The notes beneath the pieces are model-generated. The model saw only the letters and a list, made by a program, of their open reading frames with translations. It did not search any database and was not told where the DNA came from. DNA of 64,000 nucleotides from Eleginops maclovinus (taxonomy: Eukaryota > Chordata > Actinopteri > Perciformes > Eleginopidae). The stretch covers positions 23,336,247-23,400,246 of the forward strand of contig NC_086349.1 of NCBI RefSeq assembly GCF_036324505.1, in the 5' to 3' direction. The position numbers and the translations under genes are program-made. Numbering within the stretch: position 1 is the first letter of the stretch; the number at the start of each line of letters is the position of its first letter. Below, one piece after another: positions 40,401 to 51,966 of this stretch.

Positions 40401-42154
40401 CATTTTGTGTGTCATTCACTGGACTCCTTCCCCATGGCGTGCGATGTTTAAAAAAATTAATTAGTGTTTTTACAACTGAATCAGATAAGATTACAGTTAT
40501 TTTGAAGGCACTGGCAATGTAGAAGGCTTTTGCAGTAACACTGGCTTTGGATCCCCCAGAGTAACTGGAAAACTGTTTCTGGAAAGACAAACTGCTCTGG
40601 AGTTCACTTCAAACACATTTCCCTTCAACATGCACATGGGAATAGCCACAGTTGTTGCAGACATGGGAATCTTAGAACAAGTTTCATGGATGGATATCAC
40701 CAAGAGTAAGGGAGCTATTTTTTGTAGTTTGAGTCTTAAACACACCTGAAGCGCTCCTTCTGTCACAGCCTGCCTCCTCTCCCTGAGGCGCCGGTGCAGC
40801 AGAGCTTCCACACCGTACCGACGACGGTATCGGCGCAGAGCTTTGAGCTTCTTCAGGTTCTCCCTCTCCTTCATGGACAGACCTTCAGGCCCCGTCAGTA
40901 GACTGCTCCCTGAGAGAAAAACAAACAAACACAGATGACGCTTAGACTTAAAAAAAACAACATTGAAAGGTGTGGGAGAATTTCTTACAAGAACTGGTAG
41001 GTAATCAACATGTGCAAGATAGCAGTTGTGCTTTTACCTAGAGTTTCATGCTCCACCTTGCGGTTGTGCAGGTACCGGCGCTTTTTCTCCTTGAGCAGGT
41101 GCTGCAGACGTTTGAACTGGTCAATGTAGAGGGACTGGAGCCTGATGAGCTTTTCTCGAGTAATAAGTGCCACTTCCTCTGCCGTGTACACCCCTGCATG
41201 TCTGTGATTTACAAATGAACAATTAAAATCCAACGACATTTAAAAAGGGAGTTTAAAAAACTTGATGGTAAGATAATTTAGCTTACTTCAGAGGATCCTC
41301 GTGATCACTGTCAACACTGTCTGCTTCACTGTCAGGGTCTCCTCTCCATGTTTGGTCTAGCACCAAAGGACCCTGCTCCTCCTCACTCAGACTGTCCTCA
41401 TCTGTGCAGAGAGAGGTTAAAATCGAAGTCAAATATCTTGTCATGCCAGAGAAATGAGCACATCATAATACATGAGATGCACTGATTGCAATTTTTCGAT
41501 AACAGTTTCGTAATTTCTTTCAAAGACACGGAATGTTTAAAGAGAATAAAGCTCTGTCCAGGTCATTTACCTAGAATCCGGCTAGCTTCAGAGCGGCCTC
41601 CATCAGCGCTGTGAGTCTCTGTTCGGTTGTAACCACTAAGCTGAGACAACAGTGACTCTGGGGACGGACCGGAAGACGCCTTTCTCATCTGAGCTCGAAG
41701 AGCCATGGCATTCCTGCGAGCATGTTCCGCGCAGAACGTCACTCTAAAGAACAGTCAATGGAGAAGACACTTTAGAGAGCTGCTTGAAGTTGTTAATGTA
41801 CATTCTGTGTTGTGCATACAAAGAGCTTTGGTTGATAATGAAGCTGAGGTTATAGTTTTCTAACTTGTTAAAAGTGTTTAAATATTTCATTTTCCAAACA
41901 CACCCGTCTTTCCTCTCGACTTTTGGTGCAGCGTTGGGGCAACGCTTGCCATTCTTGGCAGAGACATAGCTGCACTGCTTGTACGGAGAGTTCTTATCTT
42001 CCAGGATGTGTTTGATACAGAAGTCCAGGCCCTCCAGGCGTGGCTGAGAGCATGGTCGCTGCGTGAAGGAGCAGGCCTGGGGCTCCTGAGGACGAGGAGT
42101 CTGGGTCACCCGGTTCCGACTCGAAGGCAAAACGTGGATACGTATCCTGTTCAT
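37460..42154 (-). CDS. kansl2: KAT8 regulatory NSL complex subunit 2, complete, 8 coding exons
   Basis: Exons are 41904-42154 (ATG at 42154), 41571-41743, 41287-41401, 41038-41201, 40746-40909, 39369-39465, 38570-38823 and 37460-37684. The total is 1443 bp, or 480 residues, against 492 in human. All junctions are GT-AG and in phase. Strong family matches are [10 protein letters not shown] at the start, [53 protein letters not shown] and [20 protein letters not shown]. Three Cys/His clusters that probably bind zinc are seen: CSFTQRPC...FCIKH and CSYV...RCPN...FCAEH near the N terminus, and [10 protein letters not shown]...RHCVSH from exon 6. KANSL2 is a subunit of the NSL complex with the KAT8 (MOF) acetyltransferase, acting on histone H4 in the nucleus. 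Intron 5 holds a decayed second exon 6, and introns 5 and 6 each hold an H/ACA snoRNA candidate. Confidence 0.95.
38083..38465. mobile_element. Non-autonomous DNA transposon with GGGTGCTTTCACA termini
   Basis: The left end GGGTGCTTTCACATCTGTAG is matched in inverted orientation by the right end, which reads GGGGTGCTTTCACAACCACT from the other strand. The inner TTTGGTGCATTTTC and GTGTGGTTCAAAATG blocks also correspond. The element is 383 bp, has no transposase, and lies in kansl2 intron 7. Confidence 0.65.
39201..39334 (-). ncRNA. H/ACA box snoRNA candidate in kansl2 intron 6 (copy A)
   Basis: Minus-strand layout: a 5' hairpin closed by GGCCCC pairing with GGGAGCC (one mismatch) and capped by GCAG/CTGC; then the H box ACATGA (fits ANANNA); then a 3' hairpin with lower stem CCTTCC/GGAAGG and upper stem CTGTTG/CAACGG around an asymmetric internal loop; then the ACA box ACA, three bases from the 3' end (ACACCA). 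Total length is 134 nt, normal for the class. It starts 35 bases after the exon 6 donor. Copy B at 40102-40235 differs at 2 of 134 bases, while the flanks are far more diverged. Human KANSL2 introns host the H/ACA snoRNAs SNORA2A, SNORA2B and SNORA34, so the host fits, but which family this is was not determined. Confidence 0.75.
40102..40235 (-). ncRNA. H/ACA box snoRNA candidate in kansl2 intron 5 (copy B)
   Basis: It has the same H box, ACA box and both hairpins as copy A at 39201-39334. The two differences are one base in the 5' hairpin (ACTTG for ACCTG) and one in the 3' internal loop (CAGTTCAG for CATTTCAG). Neither touches the boxes or the two stems of the 3' hairpin. It lies in the duplicated unit beside the dead exon copy and would be processed from the same kansl2 transcript. 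The predicted modification targets are rRNA or snRNA uridines, not determined here. Confidence 0.75.
40335..40386 (-). pseudogene. Relic duplicate of kansl2 exon 6
   Basis: On the minus strand it reads [12 protein letters not shown] then TGA, against [14 protein letters not shown] in the live exon at 39369-39465. The acceptor AG is replaced (TTTTTTAACG), about 25 internal bases that encode the second Cys pair are missing, and the donor GTATCC has become TTTATG. It cannot splice as an exon and is skipped in the gene model. Confidence 0.8.
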
Positions 42155-42195
42155 TGCAAGTCTGCAAAATAAAAAAGGTTAAAAATAATGATGTA

Positions 42196-42375
42196 GGCCC
42201 CGGCCGTGGCGCAACTGGCTGGGGCACCTGCACCGTACGCCGGCGACCCGGGTTCGATTACAGACCCGTGTTCCTTTCCGGATCCCACCCTGACTATCTC
42301 TCCCACTTTCCTGTCACTCTCCTATCCGATTAAAGGCAAAAAGCCCCGAAAAAGTGTATTTAAAAAATAATAATA
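42196..42375 (+). mobile_element. tRNA-derived SINE in the 5' intron of kansl2
   Basis: A tRNA-like head (GTGGCGCAACTGGCTGGGGC as A-box region, GGGTTCGATTACA as B box) is followed by TTTCCTGTCACTCTCCTATC and a 3' part ATTAAAGGCAAAAAGCCCC, with an AATAATAATA tail. It is antisense to kansl2 and lies only about 35 bases upstream of the acceptor of the first coding exon (42162). Confidence 0.8.
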
Positions 42376-42713
42376 ATGTATTTTCATAGTGGGTAGTTCA
42401 AGTCTCAAACTATTGAAATGTGAAGATTTGCTGTTATCTTCTAAGAGTTGAAATATCAGAGACAAAACAATACTTTATAATAATATTTGTTGACAGTTAA
42501 AACACAAATATTGATTTAGAGATGGAAAATAGAGGCCAAGGCTGCACAACTGAAGATCAAATGGAAAGATGGTTCATTGAACTTCAGTTAGTATTTATTA
42601 AATCAATTGTGTCACAGCTGCTGGAATTCTCACAATGGGGAATGCCAGCAGAATGCCCAATAACTGAAATTAGGGAATTTCTCTTATTGTTGATTTGTTG
42701 GCTTGATAGAGAG

Positions 42714-42718
<5 letters not shown>

Positions 42719-42770
<52 letters not shown>
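42719..42770. repeat. TA dinucleotide microsatellite
   Basis: About 26 TA units in the kansl2 5' intron, preceded by a short GA run. Confidence 0.95.
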
Positions 42771-42774
<4 letters not shown>

Positions 42775-43569
42775 GGGGATACAATTATTTGGGTTGGGCT
42801 GACAAAACATTACATTTTGTGTTACTTTCTGGTATTTTAAAAGACAAAAGGGACTATAATATGGAGGTTATAAGAGGGTTCCCTATGGTCACTAATTGCC
42901 AATAGAACCAACTGGAATAATTGTGTCTAAAAAAAATTACGTCTTTCATGCCCACATTTAGGAGCCCTTAAGTCAGAAATTGGGGCCAGAGGTAACAGAT
43001 GTTAAAGTAAAAAAAATCAGAAACGCAGATGGCTAACAGACCTACATAACACAATATGAAACGCAGTCTAAACAAAACATGGATGGATTATAATTATTTT
43101 ATTGCTAATATTAACCAACGTTAGTGAAGGCGTTGGCAGGTCAGGTGGCTTGTCAGATACGACTAAGATTAACATGTGTTAAACTTGCTACAGCTTAATA
43201 TTGATTATTTACATAGAATACTTTCATAAATTGCAACAAAAAAAATAAGGGGGGAAAATTACAAAAAATGTTTTAATTAATATTAGAAACGTAGCTTAAG
43301 TACATTTCTCTGTCTTGAAAAAGTCTAAGCAGGCGCCACAGCAGCGTTCAGCCCGCCTCTCTACTGCGTCACACTGCACTCCTTCAGTTATGGCGTCGCC
43401 ATCTTTGTTAGCAGTTGCTAACAGTAGCCAACCGCCAATTCTCACAATTTGTGGCCAAGAAGTGAGTTTCACTGACTGATAGTAACACACAATCGTTCTC
43501 TTCATATCGTACACAAGGCTTTGTGCAACAAGATGCACATATCTGGATTTGTTTATCAGAATTGCTTAC

Positions 43570-43660
43570 CTTTTTCACAACGATCCAACAAGCTCTTGCT
43601 TCCGTGCCACACTACGTCGGTTTCTCAACTGCCACAACAGCCACTGCAGCAGCTCTTCAC
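43570..43660 (-). other. kansl2: Probable noncoding first exon and promoter of kansl2
   Basis: On the minus strand, a GC-rich stretch with CGTAGTGTGGCACGGAAGC ends in AAAAAG|GTAAGC (donor at 43569-43568). It would join to the acceptor before 42161, seven bases upstream of the ATG. A CCGCCCCCC box at about 43667-43675 and an ATTGGT CCAAT-type box near 43710 lie upstream. There is no TATA box. A YY1-type AAGATGGCGAC on the minus strand near 43390-43402 may mark another start inside the intron. Confidence 0.55.
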
Positions 43661-43824
43661 TGATCCCGCCCCCCGAGAGCTCTGATTTGTAGAAGCTCAA
43701 GGCATTTCATTGGTCAATCAATCTGCCAATACAAGTGGCAGCGGCTGCGATCATTTTCCACCCACAATACTGCAGAAGTGAAGTTTTATAAAACACGTTA
43801 GGAAGCGAGAGGTTTCTTAAAATA

Positions 43825-43841
43825 TTTATTGTCTTTTTATT
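43825..43841 (-). terminator. Candidate ccnt1 poly(A) signals
   Basis: Two overlapping-range AATAAA hexamers on the minus strand (43825-43830 and 43836-43841) lie about 2.3 kb after the ccnt1 stop. Between them and the stop there is AT-rich sequence without ORFs. Use of these sites would leave less than 200 bases before the kansl2 first exon. Confidence 0.4.
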
Positions 43842-46147
43842 TGAGAATAAAGCAACCACATTATATCAAAAAGAACAGGGTTCACATATAACGTTTTAAC
43901 AGAAAACAAAAATTCCAAAACGTTTCATTTCCAGACCTGAGTGTCACTAAAAACACCAAGACATGAAAAAACAAAACATTGAACTTATTGGAGCTATGTG
44001 ACTTTGCATTGTTAGGTTGCATGAGTGTCTTTCATTTTCACATACAGGTTTTATTGAAATGTGTGTATGCTGACTTTCCTAAAAGCATAACATTGATTTT
44101 TTGAAAAAATTTGAAGATGTGTCGGAGATCAAATAAAAAGACTATCAGAGAAGGTAATATATTTGTCTTCTTTTCTAATAGTCTAACCGTTATACATGTA
44201 ATACTTTCTCATTTGCATTGTAGGCAAACCTACTGATAAATATTCAGTGCATTTACTGTTTCCCTTTCACAAGAGTTGAAAACCCAATAAAACCTCTGCT
44301 GCCTGAGCAAAGATCAGTACCTTTTTAAACTTAGATTTCATACAATAAAGGGCACAAAAATATTTTACAATTGTATGGCTGATGATTTGTTGTACTGCAT
44401 TACTGTAAACTGCCTAAAACACATGAATGTTGGATTACAAACTGTCAAAAAAAAAAAAAGCAGGTAAAGAGCAGTAATACTATACAAGCAAAACCACAGA
44501 AAGATAATATGAATTAAATGTACAGATGATACCCGATGCTCTTGCCAACAAGTGGCCCCTCCTCCACTATTCTTTTCACAAATTCATTAATTATTTGACT
44601 TCATGCTCATGACCCTGTAGTGGAGGGATGTTGATAATTAGTTTGACATGTTTGATTTACAAAACTAAAGAACACATGCAAACTTTTGTTTAATCATGGC
44701 TTACAAACGGATTATAAACAACAATCTGAAGCTTAATATCCACTTTTTTTGTTTCAAAGTATGCAATTAAAGACAGCTTCAACATGATTAAACCAGACGA
44801 GCATGAATTGACAAGCATACACTGGAGTTTAGACATTTTCAAAAGGAAACTGCATAAATGAAAGACAAAAAAACAAAACAGACAAATGGCTTTTGATCAC
44901 TTTTTGATATAGTGTATTGTGAATACTTTTATTTGAGATTGTGCTCGATATGGTCACTACAAAGTGAGCACCAGCAGAAAAACGTTTCATCTTAAATCTG
45001 ACAGTTTCAGGGCTCCGCAGAGTACACAACTTAAAATGTTGTACTAAATCTGCCTATTAGTTGCTCTGCATTAAGCCGCGATCACCACAAAAAGACTCGC
45101 CCTCCAGAGGAAACAGTGACAAATGACATGACAGGATTTAAAAACTCACATTTCTTCTCTAGAGGGATTTCTTTGTTGCAATTCCTTCATTGTGACCATA
45201 CCATACCATACATGTTTGAACTCTTTTGATAAAACCATAGATGTACATCCTTGGTTAGAAGTTTGTCCATTAGTGTAATTATTAGACAACTGAATATATG
45301 AAGATTTTACAACCATTTAAAACAATGACTGCAACACTCAAATAAATCTAAAAGACAAAAAAAAGTAGCTTCAGTAATTTACATGTTTTTTTGCATTTTC
45401 TCTTAACAAAATATAAAACAGTAGTTCATGTTGTTTTAAACATTTTACAGTTTTTGTACAGGTTTTGCCAAATAATGAAGGAAATCAAACACATAAAACA
45501 CCAGGGGTGGGCAGTCACCTTTTTTTGGGGTTATGGCTGTTTTAAAAAAAAGAGACAAAAATATTGAAAAGATGGCTTTGGAGACATGCACTGTCCAACT
45601 AGCCTGTACAGTCTTGATGAGGAAACATCACTCTGCCCCCAAAAAAAAAGAACAAAGGGAGGGAAACCTTAAAAAAAAAAAGGTAGAAAAGGGGACAGTT
45701 TTTTTATTTTTCTTAAAAAAGCATTCAATTAATAAATAACATACTATAAATTCATTATAAAAAGACAATCCGTAATGAGACCTAACATGTATGTGATGGA
45801 AATCTTTTAGTTTCCTCGTGATTTCAAGACCATGACAGTGTTGCTAAAAAATACCAGGTCCCCTCATCACAATTCGGTTGAGTTAAACAGAAAGCAAAAC
45901 ATTTTATCTACACCTTCCTGTATTTTTTTTCTCACATTTTGCAAGCTTTAAAAGCCTGTTATTATTGCCCCACGTGTGAAGTGTAAAAACCAAAAATAGT
46001 TATGCATCACGCACGCCAGTACATTTTACTGCTGTCACACTGAAACTATTAAAAATGCTGGGCGACTTCGAAAAAAAAAAAAAATACAATACCATATGTA
46101 ACAAGATGCCAAGTACAATGTACATAATACGTCTCCTGATCAGGAAA
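43842..46147 (-). other. Probable 3' untranslated region of ccnt1
   Basis: About 2.3 kb of AT-rich, ORF-free sequence directly follows the ccnt1 stop codon. There are no splice sites or genes of its own and several T- and A-rich runs. The extent depends on the poly(A) site chosen. Confidence 0.45.
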
Positions 46148-49100
46148 TTATTTGGGCAGCGGAGGCAGTGGGGGAGGAGGTTCTGAAGGGAGGGGTGGTG
46201 GCTTGCCGTTCCCTCGGGAGCCCCCGCTGAACCGGTACTCCCCATACTGGGATCTGTAGTCAAACATGGACGGCTGGGCAGGCTGGACCCCCTGCGCGCT
46301 CAGAAGAGAGTTTAGCATTTCAAAAGTGTCTTGGTACTCGTTCGACTGGGGTCCGCCCACCGCACCGTGCCCGTTCGTGTCCGTTTTGTCGCCTTTCGAG
46401 TGCGGGAAGCTCCCTTGGTGGTGGGGGAGGCCCAGGGCGGGGAGAATGTCAGGGTTGTGCCCCAGAATTTGCCCGGAGGAGGAAGACAGGGCGGGTATCT
46501 GGTAGGCATTCCTGGAGGACTTGCTGACTTTAGAAGCAGCGAGAGGTCCTGCTGTGGGCTCCTGGGAGTGTGTCCTCTTACGAGACGCCGAAGAAGAAGA
46601 AGAGGAGCTCGTTCTAGAGGAGTCACTGGCGACCTTTTTGCTGCCCCCGACAGCCCCGCTAGAGTTAGAGTGTTTGTGTGAGGAGGCGAGAGAGGCACTG
46701 GTGGAGGAGGAATGGTGGTGGTGGTGGTGATGGTGGTGGTTTGAGCGGTCCCTGTGTTTGTCTCTGCTCTTGCCCTCCTCTCCTGAACTCCCCCTCTGCT
46801 TCTCAGGCACTCGTATTCTGACTTTGATGTCCTGTTCCTGACCCTTGGCGCTGCTTCCTCCTCCCCCGGCTAAGGGGAATCGGATTTTCAGAGACGTCCT
46901 CTCGTGCCTCTCCTTCTCCAGGGGGATCTTCAGGATAATGGGCGAAGGGTTGTCAGAGGAAGAGGAGCTGGACTGCTGGTGATGATGCTGGTGCTTATCC
47001 TTCCTCTGCTGCTGTCCGATGAGGGCCTGAGCAGCGTTGGCATAGTCCCTCTTCACACTGGCCTCCATGTTTTCCAGCTTCCTCTTTTGGGCGGCCAGGA
47101 CGTCTGCGTTCTTGGCTCGGTATTCACTTAGTGACACTTTAGCTGGAACATGCACATCGTTGTTGAGCTCAGGTACAGGCTGACCTTTTCCACTCCAAGT
47201 CGCAGCGCTGCCGGCTTCCCCCCTGTCCTTGTCACCGGCAGATGAGGAAGAGGAGGCAGAAGGGGGAGCAGAGAGGCTCATCAAGCCAGCCACGGTGCTC
47301 TCTGATGAGGCCATGGAGATCATGCTCATCATGGTATCCCTCTGGTCACCGTCCTCCTGGACTTTGGGCTTGGCTTTCGGTGTCTGACCTCCAGCCTGGG
47401 AGCCAAGAAATCAGACAATTACAGAGAAGTCAGTCAACAATAAATGTCTGTACAATGCCAGATGACTTGGCTTTATTCCTTTGGTCACAAAAGAGAAATA
47501 AATCTCTACCTTCCAGTTGCGAATCCTTTTCAACCGGCTGGGGGTTTTCTCAAGAATCTGCAGGAACTCATGTGTGAGCTCTGAAAAAAGATATAAAGAC
47601 AAGATCAGCTGGAGAAAGTTAAAAGTTCAGAGTGACATGCAACTGCTTTCCAGGCACAATTTCCTTGTACTCAAAATAAACTGAATTTCGAGGTCATTTA
47701 ACACTACATACCATCCAACAGCTCAAGGGTAACTGTGGGATCGACATACTCCCACCAGTGTTTGCCGTCTGTAGACACAGGGATCTCCCAGTTGGACCAT
47801 TTGCAGGCGAGATGGATGCACACGCAGGCCACGACCGGCGGACTGTACTGCAGGCAGAACGTGGTCAAGTGGAGACTACGTGGCAGGATACATCCCAGAA
47901 GGCAATAAAGAAACAGAAACAGGAGAAGAGAGAGAGCAGACATGGCGAGTTAGAGGATTATACACAATGCGGCGGTATAAATGATGATAAAAGATGTAAG
48001 CAGTGAACTGTGAATATACCTGTTTGTGGCCATAAAGTAGGATGTTTGAGCCAGATCCTTACTTGCTGGAACAACAATAGAACAAAAAAACACACTTAAA
48101 ACCTGCGATAGTGGCAATTTAGCGTGCAAACACACAACAATAATCAAATATACAAATCAAATTGGCAAAATTGAAGAGTTAATGCTCACCTCTAACAAGC
48201 TGAGTGCACTTGACAACATGAGTATGTGGATGATCAATGGTGATTTCAAAAGCTGTAATAAAAAAAAAGGACAAAAAGAGACTCGATAAATGAAATGCAA
48301 AAGTCAAACTAACATTTGCACCACACAGATTTCTCCCTGAAAACCAGAAAATGAATACTGTTATACAAAACTATGTGTTGCAGGGAATAATATCACTTTG
48401 CATGGGCTCTTCCAATAACATCCTGGACGATGTGAAAACAACAGATGAATGTGGAAAACATTAAAGGCATGCCGGTACAATTATTAAAACTCTTGCTTTG
48501 TCTGATGACACGGATTCTTGTTTAAAAACACAATTTGGTGTTTTATTAAAACCACTGTTCTCTTCTTCAACTGCCTACAAAAATGAAAAAAATGTGCCAG
48601 GATTAATTCTAAAAGCCATTGTTCATGATGCATCAACATAGCCCTTAAAGAAACGGTTTAAAAATACGTAGAAAAGAAAAAAGGGGAGGGTGGAAATGTT
48701 AAAAGTTAAGGTCATATTAGAAACAAAAGCGTTGTCACTGTAAAGCAACAGTGAGAAAGTGCTGCTAATATGAAGCGGGAATGTCTCTTCCTGTGCTGCT
48801 AACCGTATATGGGCTTTCTGGGGACAAAAGTAAAACAGGTTAGCAGTATTTTTTTAAATCACATGTTTCTGGAGGGAAATCAAAAGGACCCAGTTTCTTC
48901 CATCCCAACTTACCCAAGGTCTGGAGTATTATGCTCTCAAGAATGACCAGGTCTTGGGCTTGTTGCAGGTAGGCCTGAAGTTGAGAGGACAGGCACGTTA
49001 CTCACTGGGAGGCCTCCATCCGTTTTCAAACACATTTAACCCATCTTTCATTTAGAGCTGAAGAAGCCTCACAGATAAGTGGTGAGACAATTAGAAGCTA

Positions 49101-50973
49101 CACACTGAGCAATACAGAGTCTTTAGTTTTACAACCCTTACCAGACATTACCAGTTTGACAACAACAAAAAACTCTGCCCTCTTGACCCATGTTTCAAGA
49201 AGGAAACAACACATGAGGAAGCTTAAACCAAAACCCTTCACACAAAGTACTTGTACACAGATTTAATTCAACATTTTTTTTTAAGGAAAAGGGGCTCAAC
49301 TTCAGTTAAGTAATTGCTGAAATACATTCCACAAAAAAAGCACCTGCATCAAAGCTGCTATTAAAACAACAACATTTTGTTAAATTAGCTGCAAAGACGA
49401 TTCTCTCTTGGATTAAACTCAAAGTGGTACCACAAGGAAGCTTTACAGCCAAATAATTGCTTGCGAACCAAAACGAAAAATCTGTAAAAACAGAATTCTA
49501 CTGATAAAAAAACAATACATTTCCCCATAAAACGCAGTACTGTGGAGATGAAAGCTCTACCACATCAGGTAAGCTCAGAAGGAGACAGAGCACATGTGCA
49601 GGCGATTTTGACCATAGCCCAATACTTACATCACTGCGTACATCTGGTGAAGGATCCTGAGGATTGAGGCATGCATGGGCAACCTTGATAACATGTTCCA
49701 ACTTTCTGGGCTGCTCCTCGACCTTTGCAGCGAGGAAGAGTGCGGCCGGAGAAATAACCTGGTGAGGAGAAAACAAAAATAAGCCGTTGAGTTGATTCAG
49801 CACAGGTACTAAGAGACCCCTGTGTCTGACCTTAAAGAGATAAAACACACTTACATTTCTGTGAAATCTGGTGAAAGACTGGACCATGTAGAATCGATGC
49901 ATGTACACAATGGCTGTATTAATAGTAAGTTGGGACCTGATAAATAAAAGTTAAGGAAAAGGTAGCAAGTAGATCACAACAACAGCATTAGGTATAGTTT
50001 AACATTTGTTCTTAAGGGGTTATCAACAACCACATACATTACACATTAAGAGAACGCATGCATTATACCAAATTTAGGTACTAGCCTATTTACATGTTTA
50101 GTTCCTCGGTAGGTCAAAACAAACACTAGTTCAACTAATGCAGTTAAACAATTCTATGCAATACAGTAAACCCACAAAACTATGCAGAATTTCTTCATAT
50201 TTTTTATTCACTGATTTATTAAATGTAAAGGGGAAAAAGGACCTGGGTCATTTTGCCTAAATATAAACTATCACAAGTGGATGAGCATTTATAATGCTGG
50301 TGACTTTTAAAACTCAATAACACACCAGTGGCAGAGCAACAGCTAGCTTCACATGTTAGCCGGAAGCCGTTGTTATTGCTAAGTAAATGGTCAGATCTAA
50401 AGTAAACAAATTAACACACTAAAACATAAGTTTTGTTAACCTTGTTTTCCCACTTTAGCAACACAAGTTCTTCACCAACATTCACAGTCAGAGGTAAAGC
50501 TAATGCTAACGTCCTGAAGGCCCGCCGACCACACAGGCCTTCGTGGTTTAGCCAACTACGCCGCTCTTAGATAACACTTGTAAGCTAACGTTAATGTTAT
50601 AAAACCACAAACCACCGTTTGAAACTGATGTAAAACCTACAAACAAACAAAAAAACCTTCGAACCAGACACAACAACAAATAGCAGCCATGCTCTCCGCC
50701 GAACCGGCTTCACGGGAAGCTAAAGTTCGCTAGCCAAGAAGCTAATGTTGCTAACCAACAAGCTAATGTGAACGCAAGTCGTCCCTCCGACAAAAGATAC
50801 ACATTGAGCCGCTGTCCCATGTCCTGCAGCAGGTTGGCCGCCTGTTGTCTGTAGGACAGCTCCTTGTCGGGATCAAGTCCAGCTCGCCGAGACGGGTTGT
50901 TGTCGATCTGTTCCCTTGTGTAATACCATTTGTTGTTACAGCTTGCAGGGAGAGAACCAAACGAAGCCGCCAT
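46148..50973 (-). CDS. ccnt1: Cyclin T1, complete, 9 exons
   Basis: Exons are 50801-50973 (ATG at 50973), 49855-49936, 49630-49758, 48914-48974, 48190-48252, 48020-48065, 47712-47875, 47510-47580 and 46148-47395. The total is 2037 bp, or 678 residues (human 726), all GT-AG and in phase. The cyclin box pair is clear: [96 protein letters not shown]. The last exon holds [20 protein letters not shown], a His run, and the end [19 protein letters not shown]...PPPLPPLPK, all typical of CCNT1 rather than CCNT2. It partners CDK9 in P-TEFb, which releases paused RNA polymerase II. After the second cyclin box the sequence reads [12 protein letters not shown], with Gly where human CCNT1 has Cys261. Neighbour kansl2 is also next to CCNT1 in human. 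Confidence 0.95.
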
Positions 50974-50989
50974 CACTGAGAAGGACGAT

Positions 50990-51077
50990 AGTTTAAAATT
51001 TCTGCGCGTCACAGGAACATACGTCACACCCAGTGTAGTAAAGTTGGTGCGGTTCTGTCAATGACCAGCAGGGGGCG
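50990..51077 (-). promoter_or_regulatory. ccnt1 promoter region with CTCF-like site
   Basis: Directly upstream of the ATG there is no TATA box. At 51065-51077 the plus strand reads CCAGCAGGGGGCG, a full match to the CTCF core. Around the start codon GATGGCGGC resembles a YY1 site. Position and motif only; activity is not shown. Confidence 0.5.
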
Positions 51078-51944
51078 TTAAAACACCACATTGAAACACG
51101 TATGAGAACCTGTGCATGGAAAAGCTTTGTATTAAAGTGAAGTATGTGAACATTTTTTACTTTTATTTGGAAACAACATATGTTTAAAAGTCAGGTCTTC
51201 TGCACATGCAACCAACACAAGTTTCTCCCTTTTGGATGGAACAAATAGTCGCCCTGAATGTTAACAAGAATTTAGTTAATGTCGATGTGCAAGATCCTAG
51301 ATTTGTTTCATTAGGGCTGAATGTGGAAATTAGTATGGATCACACAAAATATTCTATACTATGGAATTATGTTTCAAACTATCACATTCAATTTCGAAAT
51401 ATTCTATTCAGATTAATATCTAGTGACATTAATCTGTCCGGTGAAAAAAGTGTCGTATGTGAATTGCGATAGGTTGAGAATGAAACACATTTTCTTCGGT
51501 TTTATCCTTAACAGTTAATAAATCTATATTATTAGAAAGAAAGGTAGTTAGCTACATCTAAAGCTTGGTTAAAAATAAATCTGGATCTATTTTTGTAATT
51601 TATGTTGCTACTAGCTTTCAACCTGTTTGGGTGGGCATATTATCTATACCTGTATAATAAGATACTTATATTCAGCCCAAAGCAATTACGTTTCCAAATA
51701 CAGAACTCCAAGTAATTGTTTATTTGAAAAACACTATAGAATAAAGTTTAACTTGCCAAAGGTTGACTAAATGACTATAAATTAGTTAAACTGTTACTTA
51801 AGTATTTCATTATTTGTATCTTCTGTCATTTCTCAAGTCCAGTCAGTGCCTCTCTATGAGAAGCTGTGGATTCAATAAAAGATTCACATAGATAAAAACT
51901 AATATTTGTAACAAAACAACCAAGAGTCAAAAGAAGCAGATATC
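51078..51944. other. Intergenic, ccnt1 to sarnp
   Basis: AT-rich sequence with no conserved frame. It separates the ccnt1 promoter from the candidate sarnp poly(A) site at 51961-51966. Confidence 0.5.
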
Positions 51945-51960
51945 CAAAAGTTGAAAACAA

Positions 51961-51966
51961 TTTATT
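51961..51966 (-). terminator. Candidate sarnp poly(A) signal
   Basis: AATAAA on the minus strand, about 0.9 kb after the sarnp stop at 52872-52874. Closer hexamer-like sequences are weaker. Confidence 0.35.

Noticed and set aside
42196..42270. Functional tRNA gene
   Set aside because: A and B boxes are present but the cloverleaf does not close properly, and it continues into a SINE body and A-rich tail.
42522..42905. 127-residue open frame with Ile-Tyr repeats
   Set aside because: Generated by the TA microsatellite in an intron.
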